This document shows, in pieces, positions 17,149 to 26,520 of a stretch of DNA of 37,690 bases. Both the position numbers and the translations under genes were made by a program. Each line of letters begins with the position of its first letter. Position 1 is the stretch's first letter. The DNA is from Clostridiales bacterium (GTDB lineage: Bacteria > Bacillota > Clostridia > Monoglobales > WRBX01), in NCBI GenBank assembly GCA_031263785.1, contig JAISFC010000072.1:1-37690 (forward strand), given 5' to 3'. The notes under the pieces were generated by a model. That model saw only the letters and a program-made list of their open reading frames with translations, was not told the DNA's origin and ran no database searches.

Positions 17149-17951
17149 AAAATATACTTGCGATTCACGATATTTCAAGCTTAGGGAAGGCGTCGCTGAC
17201 GGTGGTTATCCCGATTTTGTCGGTAATGGGCGCGCGCGTGTGCCCGCTGCCGACGTCGGTTTTATCCAGCGTCACGAGGGGCTACGGTACGCCGGAGATA
17301 GTTGATTTGACGGATTTTATGCGGCGGGCGAAGGAGCATTTTGCGAGGGTGGACGCGGAGTTTGATTGGATATACAGCGGATTTTTAGGCGCGCCGCAAC
17401 AGGCGGATATTATAATGGAAATGATTCGCAACCATGCCTCGGCAAAGGCGCTGATTGACCCCGTTTTTGGCGACGAAGGCAAGCTATATTCTACGATGTC
17501 TATGGATATGGTGCGGAAAATGCGGGATTTGGTGCGATACGCGGATGTTATTACGCCCAATTGGACGGAGGCGCAATTCCTGACGGGCAAAAAGGCGGAG
17601 GACCCGAGGGATGTGTGCCTGAGGCTATGCGAAAACAGCGTAAAAAAGGATAAAATAGTGGTTATAACCAGCGTCCCCAACAGCAAAGGCGATTGCGTAA
17701 ATACGGTGTTGTACGAGGCGGAAAAGGATGAATTTGAGGTTATTTACGGCGATTATACTCCGCATGAGTACAGCGGGGCGGGCGATGGATTTGCAAGCGT
17801 CTTGTTGGGCGCGCTGATTAAGGGTAATAGTCTTGATAAATCCGCTCAAAATGCCGCTAAATTCATTGCGCTCGCGGTGGAAGCCAGCGCGGGGAATAAA
17901 AAATGTGAGTTGGAAATAGAAAAAGTGCTTGACAGTTTGTTGGATATATGA
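17145..17951 (+). CDS. pdxY: Pyridoxamine/pyridoxal kinase
   Basis: A 268-residue ribokinase-fold enzyme that phosphorylates B6 vitamers in the salvage route to pyridoxal phosphate. The PdxY/PdxK-like pattern is visible: [16 protein letters not shown] at the start, IYSGFLGAP (76-84), DPVFGD (105-110), TPNWTEA (137-143) and the anion-hole motif GAGD (211-214) with its catalytic Asp. The start overlaps the preceding csaB fusion by 4 bases (ATGA), so it is probably translated from the same message; no functional link to wall pyruvylation is known. The last codons contain the promoter for rplS. Confidence 0.9.
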   Translation: MKNILAIHDISSLGKASLTVVIPILSVMGARVCPLPTSVLSSVTRGYGTPEIVDLTDFMRRAKEHFARVDAEFDWIYSGFLGAPQQADIIMEMIRNHASAKALIDPVFGDEGKLYSTMSMDMVRKMRDLVRYADVITPNWTEAQFLTGKKAEDPRDVCLRLCENSVKKDKIVVITSVPNSKGDCVNTVLYEAEKDEFEVIYGDYTPHEYSGAGDGFASVLLGALIKGNSLDKSAQNAAKFIALAVEASAGNKKCELEIEKVLDSLLDI

Positions 17952-17957
17952 TATACT
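17929..17957 (+). promoter_or_regulatory. Sigma-A promoter of rplS inside the end of pdxY
   Basis: TTGACA at 17929-17934, 17-base spacer, TATACT at 17952-17957. It overlaps the stop of pdxY and gives rplS and its downstream genes independent expression. Confidence 0.8.
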
Positions 17958-17986
17958 TTTCTGGTGTAGAGAAGGGACGTGCAAGT

Positions 17987-18334
17987 ATGAATGAGATTAT
18001 TAAAGCGATAGCGCAGGAGCAGATTAGAAGCGACCTGCCGGAGGTGCTGGTCGGCGACACGGTGCAGGTTTTTATTAAGATTAAAGAGGGAAACCGCGAG
18101 CGTGTGCAGATGTTCGAGGGCATTGTGATTTCAAAGAAAAACGGCAAGCAAATAGGCGCGACTTTTACGGTGCGGCGTGTGGCTTTTGGCGTCGGCACGG
18201 AAAAGACGTTCCCATATAATTCGCCGTCGATAGAGAAAATCAAGATTGTGCGCCACGGTCAGGTGCGCCGCGCGAAGCTTTATTATTTGCGTGAAAGAAT
18301 TGGCAAAGCAGCGAGGATAAAAGAGAAAATATAG
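17987..18334 (+). CDS. rplS: Ribosomal protein bL19
   Basis: A 115-residue large-subunit protein at the 30S-50S interface, exactly the usual family length. Typical features are the [18 protein letters not shown] strand, [27 protein letters not shown] and the C-terminal [12 protein letters not shown] chose the ATG at 17987, nine bases after AAGGGA; 13 further in-frame codons upstream would run into the promoter. It begins a run of housekeeping genes (lepB, rbgA, rnhB, yraN) often found together after rplS in Bacillota. Confidence 0.98.
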   Translation: MNEIIKAIAQEQIRSDLPEVLVGDTVQVFIKIKEGNRERVQMFEGIVISKKNGKQIGATFTVRRVAFGVGTEKTFPYNSPSIEKIKIVRHGQVRRAKLYYLRERIGKAARIKEKI

Positions 18335-18382
18335 GGTTTAGTCCGCGTGGGCGAGAAGTACCGATGAAAGGATGTCGTTGCT

Positions 18383-18961
18383 ATGGGTGAAAAGGTAAGA
18401 AAAAGTCTTACTGTCGAGGTTCTGGAATGGGCGCAGGCGTTGGTGCTTGCCTTTATAGTTGCATATTTGATACGTACATTTGTGTTCACTTTGGTCATGG
18501 TGGACGGACCGTCTATGCAGCCGACGCTTGAAACCAACGACAGGCTGTTTGTGACAAAGCTGCTATATAAGCCGCATAATGGCGATGTTATTGTTTTTAA
18601 GCCCGCGAATAATCCTTCCGTTCAGTATGTTAAGCGCGTTATCGCGGTCGGCGGGCAGGAGATTGACATTGACTACCAGAACAGCACGGTATACGTGGAC
18701 GGCGATAAATTGGATGAGCCTTACATTAACGAACAAGGGCTGCAAATGAGGGGAGATATGAATTTCCCCGCGATAGTGCCGGAAGACAGTGTTTTTGTTA
18801 TGGGTGATAATCGCAATAACAGCCGTGACAGCCGCCGCACGGAGGTCGGTTTTGTCTCGCTGGATTCAATAGTGGGGCGGGCGGTGTTCAGATTCTGGCC
18901 GTTTGAGAAATTCGGCGCGGTGAAAGCCGTGGGTTCACTTGCCGAAGTCGGGCAGTATTAA
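18383..18961 (+). CDS. lepB: Type I signal peptidase
   Basis: A 192-residue membrane serine protease that removes signal peptides from secreted proteins. One N-terminal membrane segment (about 14-38) is followed by the catalytic Ser44 in GPSMQPTL and the general-base Lys84 in YVKRVIAV. The later boxes VFVMGDNRNNSRDSR and the GRAVFRFWPF end are present. It is the short, single-anchor form usual in Bacillota. The start has AAAGGA ten bases upstream. It lies 48 bases after rplS and 18 before rbgA. The SLH proteins of this window are likely substrates. Confidence 0.97.
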   Translation: MGEKVRKSLTVEVLEWAQALVLAFIVAYLIRTFVFTLVMVDGPSMQPTLETNDRLFVTKLLYKPHNGDVIVFKPANNPSVQYVKRVIAVGGQEIDIDYQNSTVYVDGDKLDEPYINEQGLQMRGDMNFPAIVPEDSVFVMGDNRNNSRDSRRTEVGFVSLDSIVGRAVFRFWPFEKFGAVKAVGSLAEVGQY

Positions 18962-18979
18962 GCGATATAAGGTGATATA

Positions 18980-19822
18980 ATGAACATTCAGTGGTTCCCC
19001 GGGCATATGGCGAAGGCGAAGCGGGAGATTGGCGAGAGCTTGAAAATGGCGGATATAGTGATTGAAATCGCGGACTGCCGTGCGCCGAGAGCATCGCGAA
19101 GCTCGGATTTGGGGCATTTGATTAATAGGAAGCCGTTGATTGTTGCGCTGAATAAGTGTGATTTGGCGGATTCGAGCGTGACCTGCGATTGGATTGAGCA
19201 TTTTATAAAAGCGGGGACGGTTGCGGTGCCTATTTGCAGCGTCACGGGCGATAATTTTGCGGAATTGAGAAGGATGTTAGATAGCCTTGCGCAGGAAAAA
19301 CGCGAGCGTGACCAAGCGCGCGGGATGAAAGGGCGCGCGATAAAGATATTAGTTGCGGGTGTTCCTAATGTGGGGAAATCCGCTTTTATTAACAAATTTT
19401 CGGGGCGCAGCGCGATGGAAATCGGGAACAGACCGGGAGTGACTAAGATGCCGCAATGGATTCGCGTCGGTGACGGCTATGATTTGTTGGATACGCCGGG
19501 GGTGCTTGCGCCGAAGTTTAATGACGAGCTCACGGGGCTGCGTCTGGTGTGGATTGGCGCGATAAAAGACGAGATAATCGACAAAACGGAGGCTGCAATG
19601 TTGCTGTGCGAGTTTTTGCGCGACAACTATCCCGAAAGCTTGCGGGAGCAGTACAAGCTGGATGGGGAGCTCGGCGGCGGATACGAAATTCTGCTTGAAA
19701 TAGGGAAAAAGAGGGGCTGTATTGTTTCGGGCGGCGAGGTGGATGAACATAGAGCTTCCGGAATAATTTTGGACGATTTCCGTGCGGCGAAAACCGGACG
19801 CATAACGCTGGAAAACGTGTAA
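18980..19822 (+). CDS. rbgA: Ribosome biogenesis GTPase RbgA (YlqF)
   Basis: A 280-residue circularly permuted GTPase needed for late 50S assembly. The N-terminal signature QWFPGHMAKA is at 4-13. The permuted G motifs appear in the order G4 NKCD (58-61), G1 GVPNVGKS (127-134), G2 GVT (153-155) and G3 DTPG (171-174). The C-terminal domain that contacts rRNA follows. The start has a weak site (AGGTGATATA). It belongs to the rplS-lepB-rbgA-rnhB-yraN run, a conserved arrangement. Confidence 0.97.
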   Translation: MNIQWFPGHMAKAKREIGESLKMADIVIEIADCRAPRASRSSDLGHLINRKPLIVALNKCDLADSSVTCDWIEHFIKAGTVAVPICSVTGDNFAELRRMLDSLAQEKRERDQARGMKGRAIKILVAGVPNVGKSAFINKFSGRSAMEIGNRPGVTKMPQWIRVGDGYDLLDTPGVLAPKFNDELTGLRLVWIGAIKDEIIDKTEAAMLLCEFLRDNYPESLREQYKLDGELGGGYEILLEIGKKRGCIVSGGEVDEHRASGIILDDFRAAKTGRITLENV

Positions 19823-19878
19823 ATTTACGATAGAGGTTGAGTTTTAAGTTATCGGGGTAAAGAGAGGAGATTGTGATT

Positions 19879-20511
19879 ATGCCGGACCTTTTGCTGGAAG
19901 TTGAGATGAAAGCGCGCGGTTTTTCGTGCGTTTGCGGTGTTGATGAGGCAGGGCGCGGTCCTTTGGCGGGTGACGTATACGCGGCGGCGGTGGTGATTGA
20001 TTTCCCTAAAAGCGACGAAAATTGGTGGAGGGAGATTGACGATTCCAAAAAGCTGACGCAGGCTAAGCGCGAGAGGCTTTTCGACGTGATTTGTGAAAAA
20101 GCCCGTGCGTGGGCAGTTGCGCGCGCCACTCCGCGGGAAATAGATGAGATTAATATACGCAATGCCTCTTTTTTAGCCATGAAACGCGCCGTTGAACGCC
20201 TTGGAGAGCGTGGGGTAATGCCGGATTACGCGCTTATCGACGGGAATGGCATGTCCGGGCTGGAGATTCCGTTTTCCTGCATAGTTAAGGGCGATTCCAA
20301 AAGCTTTTCCATAGCGGCGGCGTCTATTTTGGCGAAGGTTTCGCGCGACAGGGCGATGCGGAAATTGCACGAGCTGCACCCTGAATACGGATTTGCAAGC
20401 CACAAGGGGTACCCGACAAAGGCGCATTATGAGGCGATAAAGGCGTATGGAACGCTTGATGTGCATCGTAAGAGCTTCAGGCTGGAGGACGGCTGCTGTG
20501 AAGAGGCATAA
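19879..20511 (+). CDS. rnhB: Ribonuclease HII
   Basis: A 210-residue endonuclease that cuts RNA in RNA-DNA hybrids and single ribonucleotides in DNA. The active-site acids are visible: Asp22 and Glu23 in GVDEAGRGPLAG, Asp121 in LIDGNG and Asp139 in KGDSKS. The DDSKKLT motif and the SHKGYPTKAHYEA end are typical. I chose the ATG at 19879, nine bases after AGAGGAG, over the GTG at 19873, which is too near the site. The next gene overlaps by 14 bases. Confidence 0.96.
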   Translation: MPDLLLEVEMKARGFSCVCGVDEAGRGPLAGDVYAAAVVIDFPKSDENWWREIDDSKKLTQAKRERLFDVICEKARAWAVARATPREIDEINIRNASFLAMKRAVERLGERGVMPDYALIDGNGMSGLEIPFSCIVKGDSKSFSIAAASILAKVSRDRAMRKLHELHPEYGFASHKGYPTKAHYEAIKAYGTLDVHRKSFRLEDGCCEEA

Positions 20512-20869
20512 CAAAGATTTGGGCGATTTAGGCGAGAAATACGCCGTAAAACGCCTGCGCAGACGCAGATATAAAATTGTTGCGACTAATTATTCGTGCA
20601 AATTGGGCGAAATTGACATTATTGCGGCGAAGGGCGAATATATAGTTTTTATTGAGGTGAAAACGCGCGACAACAGTGAGTTCGGGCGACCCGCTGAGGC
20701 GGTAAACGGCGTCAAGCAGAGGAGAATCGCGAAGATTGCGAGCGTGTATATGACGCGGCATTCGGGGCGGACTGCGCGGTTTGACGTCATCGAAATTTTG
20801 GGCAGGTTGAGATTTAACGGCAAATTAAAGGTGAATGAGTTCAATCACATAGAAAACGCTTTTTATTGA
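20498..20869 (+). CDS. yraN: UPF0102/YraN-family nuclease-like protein
   Basis: A 123-residue protein with a restriction-endonuclease-like fold. The family motif GEIDIIA (37-43) and the following FIEVKTR (51-57) provide the Asp and ExK residues of a PD-(D/E)xK site; GRPAEAVN follows. The biochemical role is not settled in the family. The start is the GTG at 20498, nine bases after GGAGG. It overlaps the end of rnhB by 14 bases and so is probably translationally coupled; rnhB-yraN adjacency is common in bacteria. Confidence 0.93.
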   Translation: MKRHNKDLGDLGEKYAVKRLRRRRYKIVATNYSCKLGEIDIIAAKGEYIVFIEVKTRDNSEFGRPAEAVNGVKQRRIAKIASVYMTRHSGRTARFDVIEILGRLRFNGKLKVNEFNHIENAFY

Positions 20870-20879
20870 GGGGATTTTG

Positions 20880-21773
20880 ATGTTTATAGCCGATGCGCAT
20901 TGCGACACGATTTCGAGAATTCTGGATACAAATGAAGGATTATTTCAAAACAGCGGGCATCTTGACATTATGAGGATGCGCAAAAGCGGTGTAATGATGC
21001 AGCTTTTCGCCGTGTGGACGGACCCTAAAACGGTGAATCCCTTCGCGAGGGCGACTGCCGTCATTGATAAATTCAACAAGGAATGCGGGATTAACGCGCA
21101 ATATGTGTCGGTAAACGGCGTTGAGGAAGGAAAGATTAGCGCAGTTCTTACTATAGAAGGCGGTTGTGTGCTCGAGGGTGAGATAGCGAATTTACATAAA
21201 TTTTGGGATATGGGCGTCAGGCTGATGACGCTCACGTGGAACGGCAGGAATGCGCTTGCGAGCGGGGTTTTGCAGGACGGAGAGGTTGACGGGGGGCTAA
21301 GCGGCTTCGGGCGTGAAGTGGTGCGTGAAATGGTGAAATTGGGGATGTTTATTGATGTTTCGCACATTGCCGAGCGCGGATTTTGGGATGTTATTGAGCA
21401 AACAGGAGGCGCCGTGCCGATTTTTGCCACGCACTCAAACGCGCGCTCAATCACGAATCATCCGCGTAATCTCACGGATGAGCAGATAAAAGCCATAATT
21501 TCCACTGGGGGATTTATCGGGCTTAATTTGTTCCCGGATTTTTTGGGCGGGTGCAATGTTAGTAATATCGCGAGGCACGCGGAACATATTATGAATTTGG
21601 GCGGCGTGGAAACTTTGGGGCTGGGCGCGGATTTTGACGGAGTGGATGTGTTGCCCGACGGTATCCATGGGGTGGAGGATATGGGCTGCATAAATGAGGT
21701 TATTTTGGGGGAATTTGGGGAAGAAACAGCTCGAAAAATACTTTTTGATAACTTATTTAAGCGTTTTTTTTAG
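20880..21773 (+). CDS. Membrane dipeptidase-family peptidase (M19)
   Basis: A 297-residue member of the renal-dipeptidase family (PF01244), zinc enzymes that cleave dipeptides, often with D-residues. The metal ligands are in place: His7 and Asp9 in DAHCDT, bridging Glu93 in TIEGG, His162 in VSHIAE and His185 in ATHSNARS; Asp251 in GADFDG is the catalytic acid. The length is somewhat short for the family. No signal peptide or lipobox is visible, so it is probably cytoplasmic despite the family name. The ATG at 20880 has GAGGGG six bases upstream. It follows yraN by 10 bases and ends the operon. Confidence 0.93.
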   Translation: MFIADAHCDTISRILDTNEGLFQNSGHLDIMRMRKSGVMMQLFAVWTDPKTVNPFARATAVIDKFNKECGINAQYVSVNGVEEGKISAVLTIEGGCVLEGEIANLHKFWDMGVRLMTLTWNGRNALASGVLQDGEVDGGLSGFGREVVREMVKLGMFIDVSHIAERGFWDVIEQTGGAVPIFATHSNARSITNHPRNLTDEQIKAIISTGGFIGLNLFPDFLGGCNVSNIARHAEHIMNLGGVETLGLGADFDGVDVLPDGIHGVEDMGCINEVILGEFGEETARKILFDNLFKRFF

Positions 21774-21792
21774 AAAAATTTGAAAAAAACAC

Positions 21793-21821
21793 TTGACAAA
21801 CCTTTTTAAAAGTTGTATAAT
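21793..21821 (+). promoter_or_regulatory. Consensus sigma-A promoter of the coiled-coil protein gene
   Basis: TTGACA at 21793-21798, 17-base spacer, TATAAT at 21816-21821: a full consensus match. Transcription should start near 21828, leaving a leader of about 190 bases. Confidence 0.88.
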
Positions 21822-21827
21822 ATAATC

Positions 21828-22020
21828 ATGGGGGATGTGTAGTTACTTTGTCGTATCCGAATGGACGCATCGTAACAAATTGCAAACGGTACACATTCAA
21901 AGTTCTTATATGTATTGTACTCGGGGAAGCCCGAGGTTTCTATGCCACAAAGCGGAAGCAATATAAATAAGCAAAAATCAAGCAAATATTGTGTGGAGAA
22001 AATATAAGGGGGAGTAAGTT
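21828..22020 (+). ncRNA. Structured 5' leader RNA, unknown class
   Basis: The long leader between promoter and start codon has several possible stems. GGATGTGTA (21833-21841) pairs with TACACATTC (21890-21898) and encloses GTTAC (21842-21846) with GTAAC (21872-21876). CTCGGG-GAAG-CCCGAG forms a tight hairpin (21920-21935). CCACA (21945-21949) plus CAATAT (21959-21964) pair with ATATTGTGTGG (21986-21996), leaving a 9-base bulge. The ribosome binding site GGGGGAG (22008-22014) lies just downstream. I could not match it to a known riboswitch or to 6S RNA. It may be a cis-regulatory or mRNA-stabilising leader. Confidence 0.5.
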
Positions 22021-24708
22021 ATGCCAGGAGAAGAAAATAACAAAAAACTCGAGGAGTTTTACGCAAGAATGGCTGCAAGGAGAGCGGAGCAAGAAGCTGA
22101 AAAGAAAGAAGCCGACAAAGGTGCGGTATTTGTAGCGCCGGGAGCTTCCGAGAAAAGTCGCGCTGTTAAGTCAGGAACAGGGAAGAAAGTTGCTGCCGGG
22201 ATTGGTATAGGGGTAGCAGTAGCAGGTTCAGGTGCAGCGGGATATTTTATAGGTAATAATAAGACAAAAGACATGGAGAAGGCATATGCTGAGCTATTAT
22301 CTGAACATGATGAAACGTTAGCCCAATATAAGCTATTCACCGGCATGTTTTTTAATGCGGGCGACGGTAAGCCTTTTAATGTAGTTGAAGGTGAGTTCCG
22401 TCCTACGGATTATAAGCGTTTTGACTTCACGGGTGAGGGAGTGGTTTCTGCCAAAGATGCCGTTAAGCTTTCCATGTGGTATACGCAACGAGTGCCCGAT
22501 GAACAACTTTTAAATGAGCTTGGTCTTAAAGGAGCAAGTACTCATTTTGATTATGATGAACTTAAGGCTTTAACCTTCGGTCTTTATAATCCGGAAACCA
22601 AAGAGTATACAAATCCCAGCGAGGCAATAAAAGAGATGTTTAGAGATATCGACACATCACAAAACCCTGAATTGGCGAAGTATGCGCAGGCAGTGTTGAA
22701 TGATGTGAACAATCTTGATAATTTGGCTCCGGGGCAAGTAGTTCAACAAACTACAGGTTCAAAGGGCGGTTCAAAGGTAAACACTGTCACGGTTACTAAA
22801 ACAGTTGTTGAAAAAGACGAAGAGGCGCTTAATAGATTGAGAAGTGAATTTGCAATAGAGAAGGAAGCGTTGGAAGCACGGTTAAAAGCGGAAAATGCAG
22901 CCAAATCAATAGCGGCGGAGAAAGAGGTTATCGCCGGTATTAACAGATTAGTTGGTCTTACGGGATGGCCTCAGCCTGTAAAATTAGTTGCAGACGGTAA
23001 TTTTGAGGATGTTCATGCAGCTCTTCTGGGAATAAATGAGTATATCGTTGCAAACGGTTGGAACAAAAATGCAAGCGATACAGATAGGATTGCAGGACAA
23101 ACGCTTATAGACATGTTTATAAAGGGTTCAGGCGGATTAACCAACGAACAGAGAGATTTTTTGACAAATAATCCCATAACGAGGCAAGCTTATCATTGGG
23201 CTTATGACAGATATACAAAAGTTCAGGAGGACCTTAGAATTTCGGAAAAGGCATGCGAAGATTTGAGGAGAGAGTTAGCGAATAGCGGATCAATTATTAT
23301 TGGTGGGTCGAGTTATTACAGAGAGCTTGCAAATGAAGTTGCTGCTTTGCTTGACACTACTGTTTCGGGTATAATTCCTGAATTGAAGGAAGTAATTGCG
23401 AAGGCAGCGGCAGCTCAAATATTGGAACAGAAACTCAAAGAGGCTCAAGAAGAATTAAGCAAGAAAGAAGCGGAGCTTGCAAAAGCGATAGAGGAACGGG
23501 ATGCGCTTCAGGGACAAATTGAAAAGTTAGAAGAGCAAGCTCGAAATGACGCGGGGCTTCTGGAGAGCGAAAGGGCTGCGCATGAAGATTATGTACTTAA
23601 TCACCTTCATGATAATGATGAGTATAACAAATTAGTTGAGGACTTAGAAGCAGCCAATGTTAGAATTGGTGAGTTGGAGCAAGAGTTAGCGGATTATATG
23701 AAAGATCATATTTATAGCAATGAAGAATATGAGGCTTTAGAGGAAGCGAGAAAACAACTTGAGGAAGAGAATGTAGAGCTTAAGGATCGCGTTGACGGCA
23801 ATGAGAAGACTATACAAGAGAAGGATGACGAGATTGGGAAGCTGAAAGACAGAATTGACGAGCTGGAAAAGGGCAGCGGTAATGAAGAAGAATTAAAGAG
23901 ATTGCGCGATGAAATTGATGGGCTTAAAAAAGACATTGTGAAGCTTGAACAAGAAAAGGCGGACTTAGTAAGAGAAAACGAGGGCTTAAAAAAGACAATT
24001 GAAGAGAAAAACAAGACAATTGCAGATAAGGACGCGGAAATCGCAAGATTAAACAAAATCATTGACGAGTTTGACAATGGGCAGATTAAAACTATTAAGG
24101 AAACGTTAGACAAATTGCAAGTAGCATATGATGAATTGCTAATAAAATGTGACGAATACCGTGTTGAGAGAGACGAGCTTGCACATGCGCTTGGATTATC
24201 AGAGGCAGATGTGGCTAGCCTTACAGCTGAAAATTCACAACTAAGGCAGGACAAATCTGTTCTGGAACAAGGGAAAGCTGAGTTAGAAGACAGATTACAG
24301 TCTGCGAAGGATGATGAACGGAACGCCAAGGAGCTGGGCGGAAATAATAGCACAAATTCAACGGAAAAGACGTTTGTTGATGGGTCAGGAGAAGTTATTC
24401 ATAGCACCACCGGGTCGGGGGCTGTTGCTCAAGGGACTGAAGCTGAGGGAATCGCCGAAGACTTAGCTCCGGCGGCACCGGAAGTGGTAGTGGAAGAGGA
24501 TGCACAAGCGCCGGCAGCGGTAGTTGCTGCTGATGATTCTCAACGGGCAAGTGTGAAAGACATATTGGATGCTCCAAAAGTGGATCAAGCTCCACAAGCT
24601 CCGGCAGAAAGCGCGCCTGCACAGGCAGCTCCGTCGGAAGGGGCGCCGGCGCCTCAAGCTCCTGCTGAGAGCGCGCCTACGCAGAATCAAACACCTCCTA
24701 CAATATAA
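22021..24708 (+). CDS. Membrane-anchored coiled-coil protein, unknown function
   Basis: I do not recognise this 895-residue protein. A charged N-terminus (1-54) precedes one Gly/Ala-rich membrane segment (about 56-78), with basic residues on the N-terminal side, suggesting an N-in, C-out anchor. Residues 132-190 start with FDFTGEGVVSAKDAVKL, which resembles the first calcium loop of a dockerin; the second half is degenerate. Residues 264-300 and 395-420 are short coils, and 460-765 form a long coiled coil rich in Glu/Lys heptads, including two similar units near 526-545 and 562-581 (HDNDEYNKL, YSNEEYEAL). The tail (800-895) is Pro/Ala-rich with repeated APAESAP. No sortase, SLH or LysM motif is present. 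The start has GGGGGAG six bases upstream. A spacer, tether or envelope organiser is plausible. A terminator follows, so it is a single-gene unit. Confidence 0.85.
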   Translation: MPGEENNKKLEEFYARMAARRAEQEAEKKEADKGAVFVAPGASEKSRAVKSGTGKKVAAGIGIGVAVAGSGAAGYFIGNNKTKDMEKAYAELLSEHDETLAQYKLFTGMFFNAGDGKPFNVVEGEFRPTDYKRFDFTGEGVVSAKDAVKLSMWYTQRVPDEQLLNELGLKGASTHFDYDELKALTFGLYNPETKEYTNPSEAIKEMFRDIDTSQNPELAKYAQAVLNDVNNLDNLAPGQVVQQTTGSKGGSKVNTVTVTKTVVEKDEEALNRLRSEFAIEKEALEARLKAENAAKSIAAEKEVIAGINRLVGLTGWPQPVKLVADGNFEDVHAALLGINEYIVANGWNKNASDTDRIAGQTLIDMFIKGSGGLTNEQRDFLTNNPITRQAYHWAYDRYTKVQEDLRISEKACEDLRRELANSGSIIIGGSSYYRELANEVAALLDTTVSGIIPELKEVIAKAAAAQILEQKLKEAQEELSKKEAELAKAIEERDALQGQIEKLEEQARNDAGLLESERAAHEDYVLNHLHDNDEYNKLVEDLEAANVRIGELEQELADYMKDHIYSNEEYEALEEARKQLEEENVELKDRVDGNEKTIQEKDDEIGKLKDRIDELEKGSGNEEELKRLRDEIDGLKKDIVKLEQEKADLVRENEGLKKTIEEKNKTIADKDAEIARLNKIIDEFDNGQIKTIKETLDKLQVAYDELLIKCDEYRVERDELAHALGLSEADVASLTAENSQLRQDKSVLEQGKAELEDRLQSAKDDERNAKELGGNNSTNSTEKTFVDGSGEVIHSTTGSGAVAQGTEAEGIAEDLAPAAPEVVVEEDAQAPAAVVAADDSQRASVKDILDAPKVDQAPQAPAESAPAQAAPSEGAPAPQAPAESAPTQNQTPPTI

Positions 24709-24736
24709 TCGGAAGAGTGTAAAAAAGATAAAAATA

Positions 24737-24769
24737 AAGCTCGGCGGGAAAAACTCGTCGGGCTTTTTT
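24737..24769 (+). terminator. Terminator after the coiled-coil gene
   Basis: AAGCTCGGCGGG (24737-24748) pairs over 12 bases, with some G-U pairs, with CTCGTCGGGCTT (24754-24765) around a loop of five A, followed by T. Confidence 0.88.
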
Positions 24770-24792
24770 GTTGAAGAAAAATGAAAAAACTC

Positions 24793-24821
24793 TTGACTTT
24801 TAGCTTAAAATATGATAAATT
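24793..24821 (+). promoter_or_regulatory. Sigma-A promoter of fhs
   Basis: TTGACT at 24793-24798, 17-base spacer, TAAATT at 24816-24821, shortly before AGGAGG and the TTG start. Confidence 0.75.
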
Positions 24822-24843
24822 TTTACTTAGGAGGCGATAGAGG

Positions 24844-26511
24844 TTGAAAAGCGATATTGAGATAGCGCAAGAGTGCAAAATGAAGCCGATTTTGGAGGTT
24901 GCGGAAGAATATGGGATAAACGCGGACTTTTTGGAAGCTTATGGCAAGTACAAGGCTAAGGTTGACGAGCGGATTTTCGCTGAGACTGCCGGCAAAAAAA
25001 AGGGCAAATTGGTATTAGTCACGGCGATTAACCCCACTCCGGCGGGCGAAGGCAAGACTACCGTCACAATAGGGCTTGCTCAAGCCCTTAATTTAATAGG
25101 CAAGCGCACGTTTGCGGCGTTGCGTGAGCCTTCGTTGGGACCCTGCATGGGCGTCAAGGGCGGCGCGGCGGGCGGCGGGTATGCGCAAATGGTGCCGATG
25201 GAGGACATAAACCTGCATTTTACGGGGGATATCCACGCCATGACCTGCGCGCATAATCTGCTGTCGAGCATGATTGACAACCACATACACCAGGGCAACG
25301 AGCTTAATATTGACCCCAAACGCGTTATTTGGCGGCGTGTCGTGGACCTGAATGACCGCGCGCTGCGTGAGGTCATAGTGGGCATGGGCGGCAAAACCAA
25401 TGGCACGATGCGTCAGGACGGGTACATGATAACGGTGGCGTCCGAAATAATGGCGATAGTGTGCCTGGCGCGCGATTTAACGGACATGAAGCGGCGGCTG
25501 GGCGATATACTTATCGGGTATAACCTCGATGACAAGCCTGTTTTTGCGCGTGAGCTCAAGGTCAACGGAGCGATGGCGGCGCTGCTCAAGGACGCGCTCA
25601 AGCCCAATCTGGTGCAAACGCTTGAGAATACGCCCGTTTTTGTGCATGGCGGACCCTTCGCAAACATTGCCCACGGCTGCAATAGTATCCGCGCGACGAA
25701 GCTTGCGCTTGCGCTGTCCGACATAACGGTCACCGAGGCTGGATTCGGGGCGGATTTGGGGGCGCAGAAGTTTCTTGACATCAAATGCCGCATAGCGGGG
25801 CTGGCTCCCGACGCGATTGTGTTGGTGGCAACCGTGCGCGCGCTTAAACATAACGGCGGGGCGGCGCGCGAGAAGTTGGGCGTGGAGGATTTGGACGCGC
25901 TGAGCGCGGGATTCGTGAACCTACAGAAGCACATAGAAAATTTGCAGAAATACGGTGCTCCTATCGTGGTCGCGCTTAATTCCTTTGCGACGGACACGGC
26001 GGCGGAAACGGATTATATTCGCAAGCGTTGTGAAAAAATGGGCTGCAAGTTCGCGCTTGCCGAGGTATTTAGCAAGGGAGGCGAAGGCGGCAGGGAGCTG
26101 GCGGAGGCGGTGCTTGCGGCGATGGAGCAGCCGTCGGAGTTTAAACTTTTGTATGAGGACGACATACCTATAAAAGAAAAAATTCTGGCTACCTGCCGCG
26201 AGATTTACGGCGCAAAGGACGTCAATTACACCCCCGAGGCGGACAAAATGATTGAGCGGGCGAAGGATTTAGGGTGCGGAAAATTCCCGGTATGCATTGC
26301 CAAGACGCAGTACTCGCTGTCCGACGACGCCGGCAAATTAGGCAGACCCGAAGGGTTTACGGTGACGATAAAGGAAGTGAGAATATCCAACGGCGCGGGG
26401 TTTATCGTGGCGCTGGCTGGCGATATCGTGACTATGCCGGGGCTCCCGAAAGCGCCTGCGGCGTGCAATATTGACGTTGATAACGACGGCAAAATTATCG
26501 GATTATTTTAG
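24844..26511 (+). CDS. fhs: Formate-tetrahydrofolate ligase
   Basis: A 555-residue enzyme that makes 10-formyltetrahydrofolate from formate, ATP and tetrahydrofolate. It serves one-carbon metabolism and, in acetogens, the methyl branch of the Wood-Ljungdahl pathway. The family start MKSDIEIAQ, the P-loop TPAGEGKTT (65-73), [19 protein letters not shown] and the [10 protein letters not shown] end are all present at standard length. The start is a TTG at 24844, nine bases after AGGAGG; it matches the family N-terminus. No folD or other pathway gene is in the window, so acetogenesis cannot be inferred. It is followed after 9 bases by a membrane transport component. Confidence 0.97.
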   Translation: MKSDIEIAQECKMKPILEVAEEYGINADFLEAYGKYKAKVDERIFAETAGKKKGKLVLVTAINPTPAGEGKTTVTIGLAQALNLIGKRTFAALREPSLGPCMGVKGGAAGGGYAQMVPMEDINLHFTGDIHAMTCAHNLLSSMIDNHIHQGNELNIDPKRVIWRRVVDLNDRALREVIVGMGGKTNGTMRQDGYMITVASEIMAIVCLARDLTDMKRRLGDILIGYNLDDKPVFARELKVNGAMAALLKDALKPNLVQTLENTPVFVHGGPFANIAHGCNSIRATKLALALSDITVTEAGFGADLGAQKFLDIKCRIAGLAPDAIVLVATVRALKHNGGAAREKLGVEDLDALSAGFVNLQKHIENLQKYGAPIVVALNSFATDTAAETDYIRKRCEKMGCKFALAEVFSKGGEGGRELAEAVLAAMEQPSEFKLLYEDDIPIKEKILATCREIYGAKDVNYTPEADKMIERAKDLGCGKFPVCIAKTQYSLSDDAGKLGRPEGFTVTIKEVRISNGAGFIVALAGDIVTMPGLPKAPAACNIDVDNDGKIIGLF

Positions 26512-26520
26512 GAGGCGAGC

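Noticed and set aside
21828-22020. 6S RNA or c-di-GMP riboswitch
   Set aside because: The ends do not form the long terminal helix of 6S RNA, and the conserved c-di-GMP-I core is not present.
23712-24353. 213-codon Ser-rich frame antisense to the coiled-coil gene
   Set aside because: A shadow of Glu/Lys heptad codons on the other strand.
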